This document shows, piece by piece, positions 11,284 to 22,385 of a DNA stretch of 64,000 bases. Origin of the DNA: Symsagittifera roscoffensis. Taxonomy: Eukaryota; Xenacoelomorpha; Acoela; Convolutidae. The stretch is from the NCBI RefSeq assembly GCF_963678635.1, contig NC_087063.1, positions 11,004,386 to 11,068,385 of the forward strand, in the 5' to 3' direction. The notes under the pieces are model-generated. The model was not told the DNA's origin. It did not search any database and saw nothing but the letters and a program-made list of their open reading frames with translations. The position numbers and the translations under genes were made by a program. Every line of letters starts with the position of its first letter. Position 1 is the first letter of the stretch.

Positions 11284-12516
11284 ACAGAAGTGTTGTTCAG
11301 ATCGCACGACCAAATGGGACAGCAGGGGATAGACAAAGTACAGCAAAGAATACTACACAGGTTTGATTGGTCAGGGTTGAGAAAGGCTTGCGAAAAGTGG
11401 GTGAACGCATGTTTGTCGTGTTTGCAAGTGAACGACCCTAGAAAAATGAAATTCCCTCTAAAGTCCCTGGAAAGCTCGGAATTTAACGAGGTTGTTCAGA
11501 TAGACCATCAAATGATCTGCATGACCGAAACGGGATACAATCAGATACTGGTAATTATAGACCATTTCACTTAACTGGCAGAAGCGGTACCATGTCAGAC
11601 GGCCTCAACGGAAGAGACTTGTGATCATTTGATAACGCATTGGATATCACGATTTGATTGTACGATGACATTCCAGTCGGACAATGAGAAAGCCTTCGTG
11701 GGGATCTGACAAAAGAACTGATGAGAAGATCGCATATTGCCCAAGCACGTCCTACCATCCTCAAAAGAACAGATTAGTGGAGAGGCAGAACAGAACTCTG
11801 GTGAACATGCTCAGGGTATATTGCTCGTGATATATGACAGATTGGGACAAATATCTGCGACAAGTGGTTGGGGCGTACAACAGCACGCAGCACTCAATGA
11901 CAGGGATCAATCCTTTCATGATGTTGACTGGCAGGGAGAGAGCAATGCCCCTGACATTCTTCTACCCGGAATACGAGGGAAGAAGACGTCGCCGGAGGCG
12001 TACTTGAACGAAGTGGTCAGTAGACAACAAGAATTGAACGAGCTCTGTAGAAGGAGCACGGCGCAGACACAAATGAGACAGCAGAAGTACGATGAAAAAA
12101 CACTTCAGGCAAAACTGTATGCTGTAGGACAATACGTCTGGGTGTTCCAGAATTTTATACCCCCAAAAGGGACTAAGAAGTTGCTGAAGAAACGGAGAGG
12201 ACCGTTTATGATAACAGAGGTACACCAACAGGGCCGGTTCTATCGCTTGAGTACAGGGCGTGCGGCGCACTACAAAAATCTGAAACCTCACGTCCCATCT
12301 CCCGAAGATTGGTGTGTACCACAGAACATGGAAGGACTAGAGTACCTACGGGTAGAACCAGCATGTGAGTTGAACGGGAAAGGCACCAGAGAAAAGAATG
12401 ACGGCAACGAGGACGTGAGAATGGATGATAACGAGAAGATAGAGGTGGAATCGGACGAAGGGTCTTTCGCGGAGGAAGATTGGAATGATTCAGAGCAGAA
12501 CGAAGTACCAAAGTGA
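11284..12516 (+). pseudogene. Integrase of copy C
   Basis: Retroviral-type integrase. The HHCC zinc domain reads SHDQMGQQGI, so the second histidine of the B sequence (MGHQGI) is replaced by Gln; the cysteines CLSC are present. The DDE core is broken by a stop at about 11572 and a one-base deletion near 11703, and the second catalytic motif is SDNEK instead of SDNGK. LVERQNRT carries the glutamate. The GPY/F module RRGPFMITEVHQQGRFYRL follows at about 12195-12255. It is inactive in this copy. Confidence 0.8.
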
Positions 12517-12852
12517 ACAGAACCAGACCAACCAATGACAACAGGGACAAGAAAAGGCGATCGCAAACAGACAGGCATGAGATACAACAGGTATGGTGAC
12601 GACTTCTTGATTGACAAGATACAACCGGATGAGATAGGAGAGGATTTGGTGAACGTAGGCGAGCTGGTAGCCGATGAAGAATGGCAGATCATCAACGACA
12701 GCGAGCACTTTTTGCAAGAAGACTAATCCGTACCGGAACGAGAATGAGATCTGGAACAGAGTGAGATAGAAAGAAGGAAAAATACAAATCTGAGGGTACT
12801 GGAGTAGATGCATAATCTTGAGACTGATGAAAGGGAGGCGCGGAAATCCTCA
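12517..12852 (+). pseudogene. Post-integrase C-terminal segment of copy C
   Basis: Continues the polyprotein after the GPY/F module, past a stop at 12514, with YNRYGDDFLIDKIQP, shared with A and B, and an acidic tail. The B sequence goes on for roughly 350 bp before its macro-like domain. In C that stretch is missing and is replaced from 12853 by a fragment of the second polyprotein. Confidence 0.6.
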
Positions 12853-13564
12853 GCCAACAATCCTCACCATCTCCACCGTTCCCTATAACATGAGGGCAGA
12901 CCAGAAGGCGAGGGAGATGAACGAGAGGGTGCGAAACATCAACGAGATAATCAGACAAATCCAGCAGAGAAGTGTGCTGCCCATGAGAGTGCTTGATGTA
13001 GCGAGAATGATGGAAGATTCCCTGCCGGAGGATGCATCCTCGGATGGTATCCACTTCGACAGGCCAAGGGGCGCAGAGTGGCTGAATGGCGTCTTCCAGA
13101 GGCATATAAATTTCCTTGTGTCGGATCTACTGGAGAGGGGGCAATTCACCTTTGCTCCACCCCCGATACCTCCCTTCTTCCTAGCCCGGTCGGTAACTGA
13201 TCGCTTGAGGGGAAGGATCGACTCGAGATGAAGCTCAACTAGTAGCAGAAGCAGACAGTTGAGGTCGACACCCATGGAAGGAGACGAGGTGGAATCTTCT
13301 ACGCCCCAGATCTCTGTTGTGTCGTCAGTGGTGGTGGTAGACAGCAAGAAGAAGGTGGAAGGTCCAGGGGAAGCAAGCATAACCCGGTACCTGGAGCGAG
13401 TGAAGGATTTGGATCTTGAGGATCTAGCCTGCCGACAAGAGTTGACGGAGGCTTTGGGGATCAGCAGGTTATCACATGAGGACGTGAGCAATCATTATGT
13501 GTGGACTGGCTAAAGGCCCATGAGGAGCACTTCTCCCGAGCCAAGACACTGGAGAATGCGGACT
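12853..13564 (+). repeat. 712-bp SGNH-region fragment transplanted into pol
   Basis: Near-identical (about four mismatches by eye) to 15922-16633, at a constant offset of 3,069 bp and in the same orientation. It carries the C-terminal half of the SGNH domain, including DGIH (13043-13054), and the following linker. It replaces the normal segment between the post-integrase tail and the macro-like domain. Such replacement is what a template jump within one RNA or between two RNAs would leave. It is not fused in a usable frame. Confidence 0.9.
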
Positions 13565-13565
13565 G

Positions 13566-14006
13566 ATCACAGACAGCGACTTCATTTTGTCAGATAGGAT
13601 GAGTGCGATCTGCATAACAGCGGACATGAGCTTCAACACGAGACTAGAAGCAGACTTTAAAAGAGAATATCAGAACGCGGAGTTTCTATTCAGGCAGAGG
13701 CCAGGGTTGGTAGGAATGGCTGCGCTTCCTCCTTCAGTTTCACAAGTTCCAGGTAAACATCTGTGCTTCTTGGTGACGATTGTCAACGAGAGGAACACGA
13801 TAGACCCCGAGCATGTCATGCTGGCACTAACGAGGTTGAGGGACTTCATGGTCGAAAGAGGAATACCAGAGGCCTCAATACCGGTCTACGATCCAAACAG
13901 GGGCAGATTGAATCCTAGAGAACTATACGCCATCCTGCACGTGGTCTTTGCAGAAACGGAGATAATGATGCACCTGCACAAAAAGTACTCTTTGAGTATC
14001 GCCTGA
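13566..14006 (+). pseudogene. Macro-domain-like C-terminus of pol, copy C
   Basis: From DSDFILSDRMSAICITADM to HLHKKYSLSIA and stop, open over this stretch. The order of elements resembles the OARD1/TARG1-Poa1 group of macro domains: a beta strand ending in ITAD, a helix with SRLEADFKREY-like residues, GKHLCFLVT, a helix with MLALTRLRDFM, then a SIPVYDPNRG loop and a final VVFAETEIMM helix/strand. The glycine-rich ligand loop expected after SMP is replaced by YDPNRG, so binding or hydrolysis of ADP-ribose is doubtful. Recognition is from pattern memory, not a search. Confidence 0.55.
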
Positions 14007-14535
14007 GCTTTGAATGGACATGGAAATCTTTAGTTGGGAGGCACAGTTTTCTCGAGCTAGGTAAAAGGGGGGCGCGAGTCATGTAGATGGATTTTAGTGT
14101 AATTGGCATGAAAATTAAAATTTGAAGAATTAATGGTGCTAAAACATAAAATCGATCTGCATGTTTTTAACCTCTAAATTGAATCATTTTAATGGAGTTG
14201 ATTAGAATAATGTCTTAAAGGTATTAATAGCGGAGGTTTAGGCTAAGCACGGGCAAAAGCGTCTTACTCTAAAAACGAATTCTATTTTCAGATTGATTAG
14301 CAAATTGAATTGACAATGAAGCTACATTTGCTCGAACAAAACAGCAGAGATCTCGAACGGTTCTTCACTAGCAGTACTAGAGGAGGATATTTCTTGAGTT
14401 TAAATAGGAGGATATTTCTTGAGTTAGTTTGGGAAGGTTTCTTGAGTTGGTTTGTTGAAAATATTTCTTGAGTTGATTTGGTGAAAATATTTCTTGAGTT
14501 TGTCGACACGTGAGATCGCCTGAAAAGAAGCAACG
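14007..14535 (+). other. Spacer between the two polyproteins, copy C
   Basis: Non-coding and AT-rich. From 14370 to 14510 it holds five imperfect repeats of ATATTTCTTGAGTTGGTTTG, so CTTGAG recurs every 20-35 bases. The corresponding spacers of A and B have different short repeats built round the same hexamer. How the second polyprotein is expressed (subgenomic RNA, internal promoter or re-initiation) is not evident. Confidence 0.6.
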
Positions 14536-17500
14536 ATGGCGGATCGTTTTTGGAAGTCTATGCCAGCAGCGCTCAAAAAACCCACCCTCGATGAGCTATA
14601 AAAGCGCTTGAGAGACCTTGATTATACGCAAGTGGACGAAAGATTGGCGGTAATGTTGAATGCCATCCAGCAATTGGAAGCACAAGGCGAATGAAGGGAT
14701 TCAGCGACTGAAGCCGTGTTGATGGTGGGATACACTTCAGATGGAATATCAAATCAGGAGCAAATCCAGATGTCTATCCTGGAATGTGGATGGAGGTCTG
14801 AGAGGGCATGAGCTTGCGAGAAACACTGGCTCGAGCAGCAACACGGAATATGGTGCGGGAGAATTTCCCCTTCCAATCAGACCCTCAGCAGGAGCAGAGA
14901 CTCAGTCCACGAGTAAAAGACCGCCGATGTTCCGCTCGCAATAAACAGAGGAGTCGTATCCGGATCTCGGAAGCGTGAGCAGGCAACACTTGAGCCGGAT
15001 AAGGCGTATCTTGATCGGGATCTGCTGATGGCAGAACGAGTACACGAGCAGAGGCTATAAGAAAGCGTAGCCAGTTGTGACCAAATAAAGTCAGAACTAG
15101 AGCGACTACAAAGGAGGCAGCAAGCGTTCGCGAGTGAAAAGGCAAAAAGATGACTACGACTGAACCGGCTGTCACGAGATCGAGACCGGAGTGGCGAATG
15201 AATGTAGACGTAGCCCCTCGAGCGGGCGGTCGCTTCAACTTGGACGCGGCCCAAGCACACATGAATGAGGGCCTGGAAACATGGACGACTCCCGAGCCCC
15301 TTCCTTCCCTGCGCAATCTAGAGGCAAACCCAGTTAGGCCTTTAATGGAGATCTCGCTGCCGGGTTTGACGCCCAGTTCAACCAGTAGTAGTCAAACCAG
15401 GTCGGGCACGTCGCGCCTCAGGGAGTTGCAAGAGAGGTTGTAGTAAAGGGCTCGCGAGAAATCAGCACGAGAAGAGTGACCACCGACCTCGAGAAACCAC
15501 CTAGTGAGGAGCGTAGTGATCTCGAGTTACAAGAAGAACGTTGGCGGCAGGTACCACCGACATAATCGAGAAGACTTGACGGCTGCGCAACGAGAGAGAA
15601 GAGATGCCTTCTATGACGCTACGTGGGCAGAGTACTTCGTACAACCGAGAATACCCGAAGGCACGATACATTTGATAATAGGGGACAGTCTCGTCCGAGT
15701 CCTGACAATGATCCAGGCCCATTGGCAAAGGGAATCTTGAGTTTCTCGGGCGCAGCGATGCCCCAGATGTTGGCGTTCCTGCAGATTCTGGAAATGGGGA
15801 AGATATACACAGTTACGCTGCTGATGGGAACCAACGACGTGTCCAGGGGCGAGGCCAGAAAAATGATGAGGCTACAAGACAAAGTGAGCTGCATTCTTGA
15901 GGAGCTAAAAATTTACCTGGAGCCAACAATCCTCACCATCTGCACCGTTCCCTATAACATGAGGGCAGACCAGAAGGCGAGGGAGATGAACGAGAGGGTG
16001 CGAAACATCAACGAGATAATCAGACAAATCCAGCAGAGAAGTGTGCTGCCCATGAGAGTGCTTGATGTAGCGAGAATGATGGAAGATTCCCTGCCGGAGG
16101 ATGCATCCTCGGATGGTATCCACTTCGACAGGCCAAGGGGCGCAGAGTGGCTGAATGGCGTCTTCCAGAGGCATATAAATTTCTTTGTGTCGGATCTACT
16201 GGAGAGGGGGCAATTCACCTTTGCTCCACCCCCGATACCTCCCTTCTTCCTAGCCCGGTCGGTAACTGATCGCTTGAGGGGAAGGATCGACTCGAGATGA
16301 AGCTCAACTAGTAGCAGAAGCAGACAGTTGAGGTCGACACCCATGGAAGGAGACGAGTTGGAATCTTCTACGCCCCAGATCTCTGTTGTGTCGTCAGTGG
16401 TGGTGGTAGACAGCAAGAAGAAGGTGGAAGGTCCAGGGGAAGCAAGCATAACCCGGTACCTGGAGCGAGTGAAGGATTTGGATCTTGAGGATCTAGCCTG
16501 CCGACAAGAGTTGACGGAGGCTTTGGGGATCAGCAGGTTATCACATGAGGACGTGAGCAATCATTATGCGTGGACTGGCTAAAGGCCCATGAGGAGCACT
16601 TCTCCCGAGCCAAGACACTGGAGAATGCGGACTTGACGAGAGTTCCCCAGAGATCAATAATGGGGCCAATCGATTGCAGACCTCTCAAAGAGCTGGGAAG
16701 TCCAGACCTCATAGTGGACCCACCCAAGCATCGGACCAGTGTGGCCAGGATCGGTGGACAAGCTTCTTGAGCCAAAGAGTATGGTACTTCCTGATACAGC
16801 ATACATGGGTACGAAACTCGCGGAAGACCCAAGATACGGGAGATCCTGTGGAACTTCACGGCTGGACAAAATGTTAGCGAGTTATGATCGGTCTCATCCT
16901 GGAGCGGCGAGAGCGATCATCGTAGCGGGTTCGGACTTTGAGGGGACGTCACCGAAGTTGTTCTGGCCAGAAACCTTGGTGTACCTACTACCAGGGGCGG
17001 AGTTAAGTCAAATGTTGACCCTGATCGTAGCGATAAAGTCAGAGACACCGTGTGAACCGGAGCTTTTATTGTTTGCGGGAATGAATGTTCACCTGCACAC
17101 GGCGGGAAAGCTTGAGCATGGTTCCGGAGTATGGAGCCAACGATCACGAGTTCCCTTAGCAAGACGAGGGGGCCAAACAACGAGAGAAAGAATGTGGCGG
17201 CAGCCGAAAAACAAGTGGAAATGATGGTAAAACGTCTAACTCAAGAGCGAAGAAGATGGCTGTTCCTGACCCCGAGACTTGAGAATGTGACGGACAAGAC
17301 GAGAGAGTGCTCCACCACTAGTGAAGCAGATATGGGTTTTTCTGGATGAACAACTAGAAGTGGCAGATGAGAGAGAGAGATGACAGTGGGGAGATTCGTC
17401 ACGGCTGTAAACTAAGTGGCTTTTTAGGCTTCTGGAAGGAGCACGCGAAGGGCGAACTGAGGACCCGGAGGTCACACGAGATCTTGAGATTCTTGAGTCC

Positions 17501-19727
17501 TTGTTGGGAGAAGGAATACCTAGACAAGGTGTTCTACGCGGCGTTCTTCGTGGCGTTCGTGCAGGAACTCTTGAGCATGCCGATCAACCTCCGGCTGGCC
17601 TTGTACTGGTATACCCCCGAACTGATGGATACTTGAGTCTAATACTCCTTACACATGGGGAGCTGACAACATTTCATCGACTGATGAAGTATGGGGAACC
17701 CCTGTCGGTGAGGAAGGTCCAACCGAGTCCAGATACGTATTCCTTTAAGTGTGCTGCTGGGCTAAAGACGCTGCTAGTGGAGTATCTCCTAATGCAGAAC
17801 ATGCTTTTGACAGGCGAAGAGAGAAGCGCAAAGACGAGAGAAGAAGTGAGGGAGGCGAATGGAGTAATACCACTCCTGACCGGCTTGTGCTTGGCCATGA
17901 GATCTGATCCCGTGGGGATGATCAGGGGATTGGGAGAGGTGGTGACCTGTGTTTATAGGCCAGCCGTGACGTGCACCTTCCCCGATCCGCTTGTGGCAGC
18001 GTACCGGCATTCGGTGGTGCACGTGAGCCTGATCAGCATTCTGGATGGGACGGCACTGAGGAAACGACGAGCAAACAAGAAAAGCTAGTGAAGAAGATGG
18101 AACCGGTTAGTTGTCTGGACCTGGTGTGTGGAGGTGGAGATCATTTCTGTGATGGACGATCCTGCGTGAGAATACTATCGTTTGAGAAGGAAGACCTAGC
18201 CACGTGGTTTAGTGACATCACGGAGAAAGAGAGGTGGTGAAAGTGAGGTGGAGAAAGTGAGGTGAACATAGCGACGGCTTTGGGATTCTTCTCGAGGATG
18301 TGCAGCTTGCAATCTTTGGAGATGCTAGAATCCGAACACCAATTAGTGACGGCGTTGAGCGTAGAGTCATGGCCTGGAGTGTTGCAGATGGTCCAAAAGC
18401 ACATCAGAGGATAGAATATCGGTCTTGAGGCGGAGATGGGATTTCCCGTGAGTGAAGCCTACAGTTTGCCAACGAATGCAAAATTCTAGTGGGATTGGTA
18501 ATGGCCAAACTGTGTGGAAGCCACTACCCTCTACATATGGCGATGGTGGAAGGATCCAGTCAGAGGGTGTTAATTGACAAAGCCTTCTCGATAACCAATT
18601 GTGTACGCCTGGCTCGCATGTCGCATCACTCACACCGATTGTTCAGAAAAATCCTGGGAGCTGTGCCGGAGGACCAAAGAGAGAACTTGAGTGAGATCTG
18701 GGGGGAGGAACTATTGAGCTTAGAGAGCGAAAACACGAGTGATTTTGAGAGACAAAACTCGATCGGGAAAGCGATGAATAGTGCCCCAGCTCTGGAAGGG
18801 AATGACGTAACACATGAGAAGATGATGGAATTTGAGCCTCTGTTGGAAGCTTCGGGAGAACGCAACCTCCAGAGTATCAAATTGACATATGGGGAATGCC
18901 CATGCCACTGCCTGGCGCATACAGTGTGGTATCTGGAGCATTCTAACCTCTCCTTTTATGGGACGTGGAAGAAATTCGGTCAGTCGGGTTACCGAACCAT
19001 CAGCAGAAGGTCACCCTTCTCGTGGTGAGCTCGATGCTGGCGTTGCGATGGATCGAGGAAAATGTGACAAAATATCGAGAGTCGAGAGCACCTACAGCAG
19101 AATCAATACATGCCATTGATTACAATCGAAGGCTTGAGTTGTTTGAGACCGCGTGCCAAGTATACCTATGGAGGTGAGATTCGGCTGGATTCGCATAAGA
19201 TTCTTCCCATGGTTTCGAGCGACATTGACGTCTTGGTTATACACGGTGGCGAAGGATCACATGAAGAAACATCAGAAGGAGTATTGACAAATCCTGGCCG
19301 AAATTGGACCGGAAGCTTTGAAGAGGCCCTTGTTAACTCATCGTAATGCAATAACCACGTGTTGGAAAAGAGTTGGTAGAGTGTCTCAAGATAATACCAA
19401 AGCGAGGGAATCAATATTGGAGGAAGACTTGGCAAAGAACGTGAGTTTGCACAATTCCTTAGGGAATCTAAAGTTGAGGGTCTACCGAATAACGTGAGCC
19501 TGAGTTTGCACAATTCCTTTTGCAGGAATATAGAATCTAAAGTGAAGGATCTATCGAATCAGGCGAAAAGACTACAAGCGCGAAAGGAGTGGATGCGGTC
19601 CTACGAACAGCTGAAAGCATGGGAATATATCGTAATCAGTTCCGATGACGAAGAAGAACTGGCAAGGCAGGTTACGATGTCGAATGTGTCAGGACCCAGT
19701 ACCTCGAAGACAAGGAGCACGAACTGA
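14536..19727 (+). pseudogene. Second polyprotein of copy C (degenerate, deleted)
   Basis: Starts with ATG at 14536 (MADRFWKSMPAALKKPTLDEL then a stop). The frames colinear with B include the coiled-coil part, the SGNH domain, the second SGNH-like region (VAGSDFEGTS about 16923-16952; AGMNVH near 17080, where B has AGMND) and the region ending ISILDGTAL at 18057. There the sequence jumps to the Cys-rich motif (CLDLVCGGGDHFCDGRSC, about 18115-18170), omitting about 3 kb present in B. The tail reads through LYLWGT-like and DDEEELARQ segments to 19727. Many stops and shifts; non-functional. Confidence 0.75.
15640..16180 (+). pseudogene. SGNH/GDSL hydrolase domain, copy C
   Basis: Block I is GDSL at 15681-15692 with the catalytic serine codon intact. 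Block III is GTND at 15827-15838 and block V is DGIH at 16112-16123, giving the Ser-Asp-His arrangement of the SGNH superfamily. A frameshift near 15735 separates block I from the rest. In the family the enzymes hydrolyse esters, often acetyl groups or lipids. Esterase domains are known in ORF1 of CR1-like LINEs and in giant Penelope-type Terminons, but I do not recall one in a gypsy element. Confidence 0.7.
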
Positions 19728-20164
19728 AGAGGGTGTTCAGGGATTGGTTCTTGAGTCGTGAGTGGTACAAAGAAAAAGGGGCTTGAGTGTGAACTCGGAT
19801 GAAATCTGAGGGCACGGAAAAAAAGTTTTAATAAAAATTGTTGTTACTAGTATATCACACCTACTATATAAATCAAAATGCTGCTTGACAATTTACTGAA
19901 TGGGTAAAACAAAAGAACTTATAATCATTAGCTTACAAAGCGGATATTCGGGGTGCAGGTGTATGCAGATTTTGCTTGCTGTTTAGTGATAATGTGACAA
20001 TTTTGCATGGTTATGAATTTTGGGATGTAGATAAAGTTAAATCTGCTGCAAACTTCTGTAAATGACCATTGGCACTGTATCTTGAGACGCACTCAACATT
20101 CTATGGTCTCACTGACAGACGACGACACGCGATGAGGACATCGATTTTGAGTCCGGGGAGTATG
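19728..20164 (+). other. 3' UTR of copy C
   Basis: Between the second-polyprotein stop and the LTR. It contains a 13-base purine run AAAGAAAAAGGGG (19769-19781) followed by CTTGAGTGTG, and a TATATAAAT box-like motif (19865-19873) with ATCAAAATGCTGC, both conserved in B (45970-46087). I first took the purine run as the polypurine tract, but this segment is absent before both available 5' LTRs, so the LTR starts later, after CCGGGGAGTATG. The run may be a central-type tract or chance. Confidence 0.5.
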
Positions 20165-21025
20165 TGCCAGTCGGTCATATTTGGAAGTCTGACCTTGAGA
20201 AACACGTTTAGTCTTGATTTTGGGTTGAAATATAATTTTTCAAAAATTCGAATTGTGCATACATATCATGCTCAAGTTTCTCGCGACAACTGAAAATATC
20301 AGAAAAACAAGATCAGAAGATTCGAACTACGATCGCGGGAAAGTAGTCAAAAATAGCAGCGGGAAATTGCTATTCGCAGTTTCCGATACATAGTTCGAAC
20401 GAGAGAAGAGCTGTCTTATTCGTGGCAGGAGACAGTAAATAATCGCGAGTGAAAGGAGAGTAATTTCATATGGACCAGAGTGAACCTTCGGTGGAAAGGT
20501 GGACAACCGAAGTCTCCCAATGGTCCATACCCAAAACTTATTTCTTGAGCTAAAACTTTTTCATTACAAAATTCTCGAGTTAAACTTAATTACCCATCAA
20601 TTCTAGAGTTGCTTTATAGTTTAGTTACTCAATTCTAGAGGTCGTGTCGGTATGTGAGCACCAAATTCAAATATTCTTGAGTGTGTTTTATATATTTATG
20701 TTGAGTTAGGGAGAGTTTTTAGGTTGATCCATCTGAAATGGATGAAAGGTCCGCTGTCTAATAAAAAGTAACCATACACAAGGTTCCGACTATTTTAGGT
20801 ATTTCGAGACCTAAGTATGGGGCGCTCCTATTTCCTATAGTGGGGGGGGGGGGGGGTGGTTTGGTAATGGCCTTTAAGCTGTAACAAGAGTTTTAGTCTC
20901 ATGTCGCAAGTGAACCGAATTGGCTCCGACCGCTTGAGGTATAAATCACAAGAGATAGTGTGCTTGACTCTTGAGCCAATTGTTATAGAGCCTATTTATC
21001 TTTAACCTCATATGTGACTGTTACA
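20165..21025 (+). repeat. 3' LTR of copy C
   Basis: 861 bp, TGCCAGTCGG to CTGTTACA, without the LINE. Contains a near-perfect hairpin (20724-20746, one mismatch), AATAAA (20760-20765) and a long G tract at about 20843-20857. The start is set by the left edges shared by the LTRs of C and D. Five-base flanking duplications support both edges. Confidence 0.8.
20724..20765 (+). promoter_or_regulatory. LTR hairpin and AATAAA, copy C 3' LTR
   Basis: TTGATCCAT, loop CTGAA, then ATGGATGAA: one pairing lost compared with the other LTRs. AATAAA follows 13 bases downstream, as in the 5' LTR, and is the likely polyadenylation signal for the element RNA. Confidence 0.5.
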
Positions 21026-21389
21026 CGTTTATTTTATTTTCAAGTTTTTGGTCGATAAGTTTCCTGGGGTCGAAGGTGAATGTAGTGGTTGGTGGGGGCA
21101 ATGGATTAGATTGTGTTGCGTTGGGCAGCACGCTTGTTTCGGGTGTTGTCGGTGATGTTTCTTCTTGAGTTGTAATGGGGGCTGTGCTTGTTGGTCTGTT
21201 GGTGGAGTTGAATCCTTTTGCAAAGTTCTGCGGGGGGTTGCATTGTATGCAGGAGAATCCAACGTAAAAAAATTTGCTGCTCTGTAGTCCGCTACATGAG
21301 ACATGGATGTATGCTTTGCACATGACACTCCATACACCTCCTTTTTGGAGGTGGCGTTTGCAAATATGGCAGTGCGTTTGATCGGCCAT
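21026..21389 (-). pseudogene. PHD-finger N-terminal half of the older element
   Basis: Minus-strand frame starting with MADQTHCHICKRHLQ. Cysteine/histidine spacing CHIC, then C, IHVSC and CIQC resembles a PHD-type zinc finger with one ligand pair incomplete, followed by a Thr/Pro-rich linker. The frame stops artificially where the LTR of copy C begins. Joined to the other flank (at 897 downwards) the frame stays open for roughly 25 more codons, which indicates that this and the RT-like remnant at 1-897 were one gene. PHD fingers also occur in CR1-type ORF1 proteins, an alternative identity. Confidence 0.5.
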
Positions 21390-22385
21390 AATTTGGTAGC
21401 GATGAGGGTGAGGGTAAACTTAAGGTGATTATATATAAGTTAGCTGAGCGAGCAACAAACTGGAAGTTTTATTGCTCTCAAGGCTTTCTGAATTGGGTTG
21501 CAATATCCGTAATTGCACATGCAAAATCCATAAAGTCCACGAGCATGCATTAGCCTCCGATTAGCCTTTAGTAAAATTTTTTCCAGTGTATTTTTGTTAT
21601 TAGAGGTTTTTTGATTGCTTTTATTCAAATTAAAGTTGACAAACCAGGGGGCGCTATAAGTTTTAATGTTGTCTTTACAGCCCCTCTAATCTGTAAGGAA
21701 AAAAATATTTTTCAACCATTTTGTCAAAGTTTTATTGACTTTAAAACAATTTTTAATCTCTCAGATTTGTAAGCATTTTCAAACATAAGGGCAACCATTT
21801 TTTGTTAGCGCTACATTGAGCTACTATTCATGCATAGAACATTACAGATATACGTGCTGTTTCAATGTGATTGTTTATGTTTTTGTCTGAGTAGTAGTTA
21901 AAGTAGTAGTATTTGGGCTTTGGATAGTCTGATCCAGGACTCATTCCCGTCACTTCAAAGCTGAGTTGACTTTCTGAATTGGGTTGCAAAGTCCGTTATT
22001 GCACATGAAAGTCCACCAACAAGTATTTGCCTCCGAGTAGCCTTTCCAGTGTTACCTGTGTTAATAGAAATTTTTTGTATTCGCTTATTCATTTGTTAGT
22101 GTGCGTTGTGATTTTGTTTAGAAGATTGCTGGAGCTTAGCTAGAAGTTTTCATCAGCCTTTTTTTTCGAGTGACGTAGTGGATAGGCTATAATTTTACTG
22201 GAGGGGCTATAATGGGAAATACTGGTGTTTTGCTGGGGGCACTATTTTCGCTAAGCAAATGTAAATCAGGAATTATCATTGTAAGAAGTTTCTGAGCCGG
22301 TTTTTGCCTACTGCTATAAAAATGAGTTAAGAATTCCAAAATTACTCAATGATTTTCTGCATCAGTTTCTCATTTTCAAATTTTG
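21390..22385. other. Flank upstream of the PHD frame, with a direct repeat
   Basis: AT-rich, with no convincing coding region. A diverged direct repeat is visible: CTTTCTGAATTGGGTTGCAA and about 110 following bases near 21488-21610 recur near 21969-22090, about 480 bp apart. It may be the 5' untranslated or terminal-repeat region of the older minus-strand element, since it lies upstream of its first ATG. Nothing else was recognised. Confidence 0.4.

Larger units (their letters stand above)
898..21025 (+). mobile_element. Giant Ty3/gypsy LTR retroelement, copy C (degenerate)
   Basis: LTR-bounded element in the order LTR, leader, gag, protease, RT, RNase H, integrase, macro-like domain, spacer, second polyprotein, 3' UTR, LTR. 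The protease-RT-RNase H-integrase order is diagnostic of Ty3/gypsy (Metaviridae). The copy is full of in-frame stops and frameshifts, so it cannot be autonomous now. Relative to copies A and B it has a 712-bp SGNH fragment transplanted upstream of the macro domain, an internal deletion of about 3 kb in the second polyprotein near 18057, and a LINE-bearing mosaic 5' LTR. It is inserted in the older minus-strand element described at 1-897 and 21026-21389. Confidence 0.85.

Noticed and set aside
12883-13491. 202-codon minus-strand frame, repeated at 15952-16560
   Set aside because: Antisense of the duplicated SGNH region; the repetition only reflects the 712-bp duplication.
18480-19727. A host gene in the tail of copy C
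   Set aside because: All frames there align with the C-terminal part of the second polyprotein of A and B.
19782-20164. This segment as the first part of the LTR, because a purine run (19769-19781) precedes it
   Set aside because: It is absent in front of the 5' LTRs of C and D, which both begin at TGCCAG; the flanking five-base duplications agree with the later start.
20840-20860. Long G tract as a telomeric or G-quadruplex feature
   Set aside because: It is a length-variable G run within the LTR, present in all LTRs at 5-13 G; slippage is sufficient explanation.
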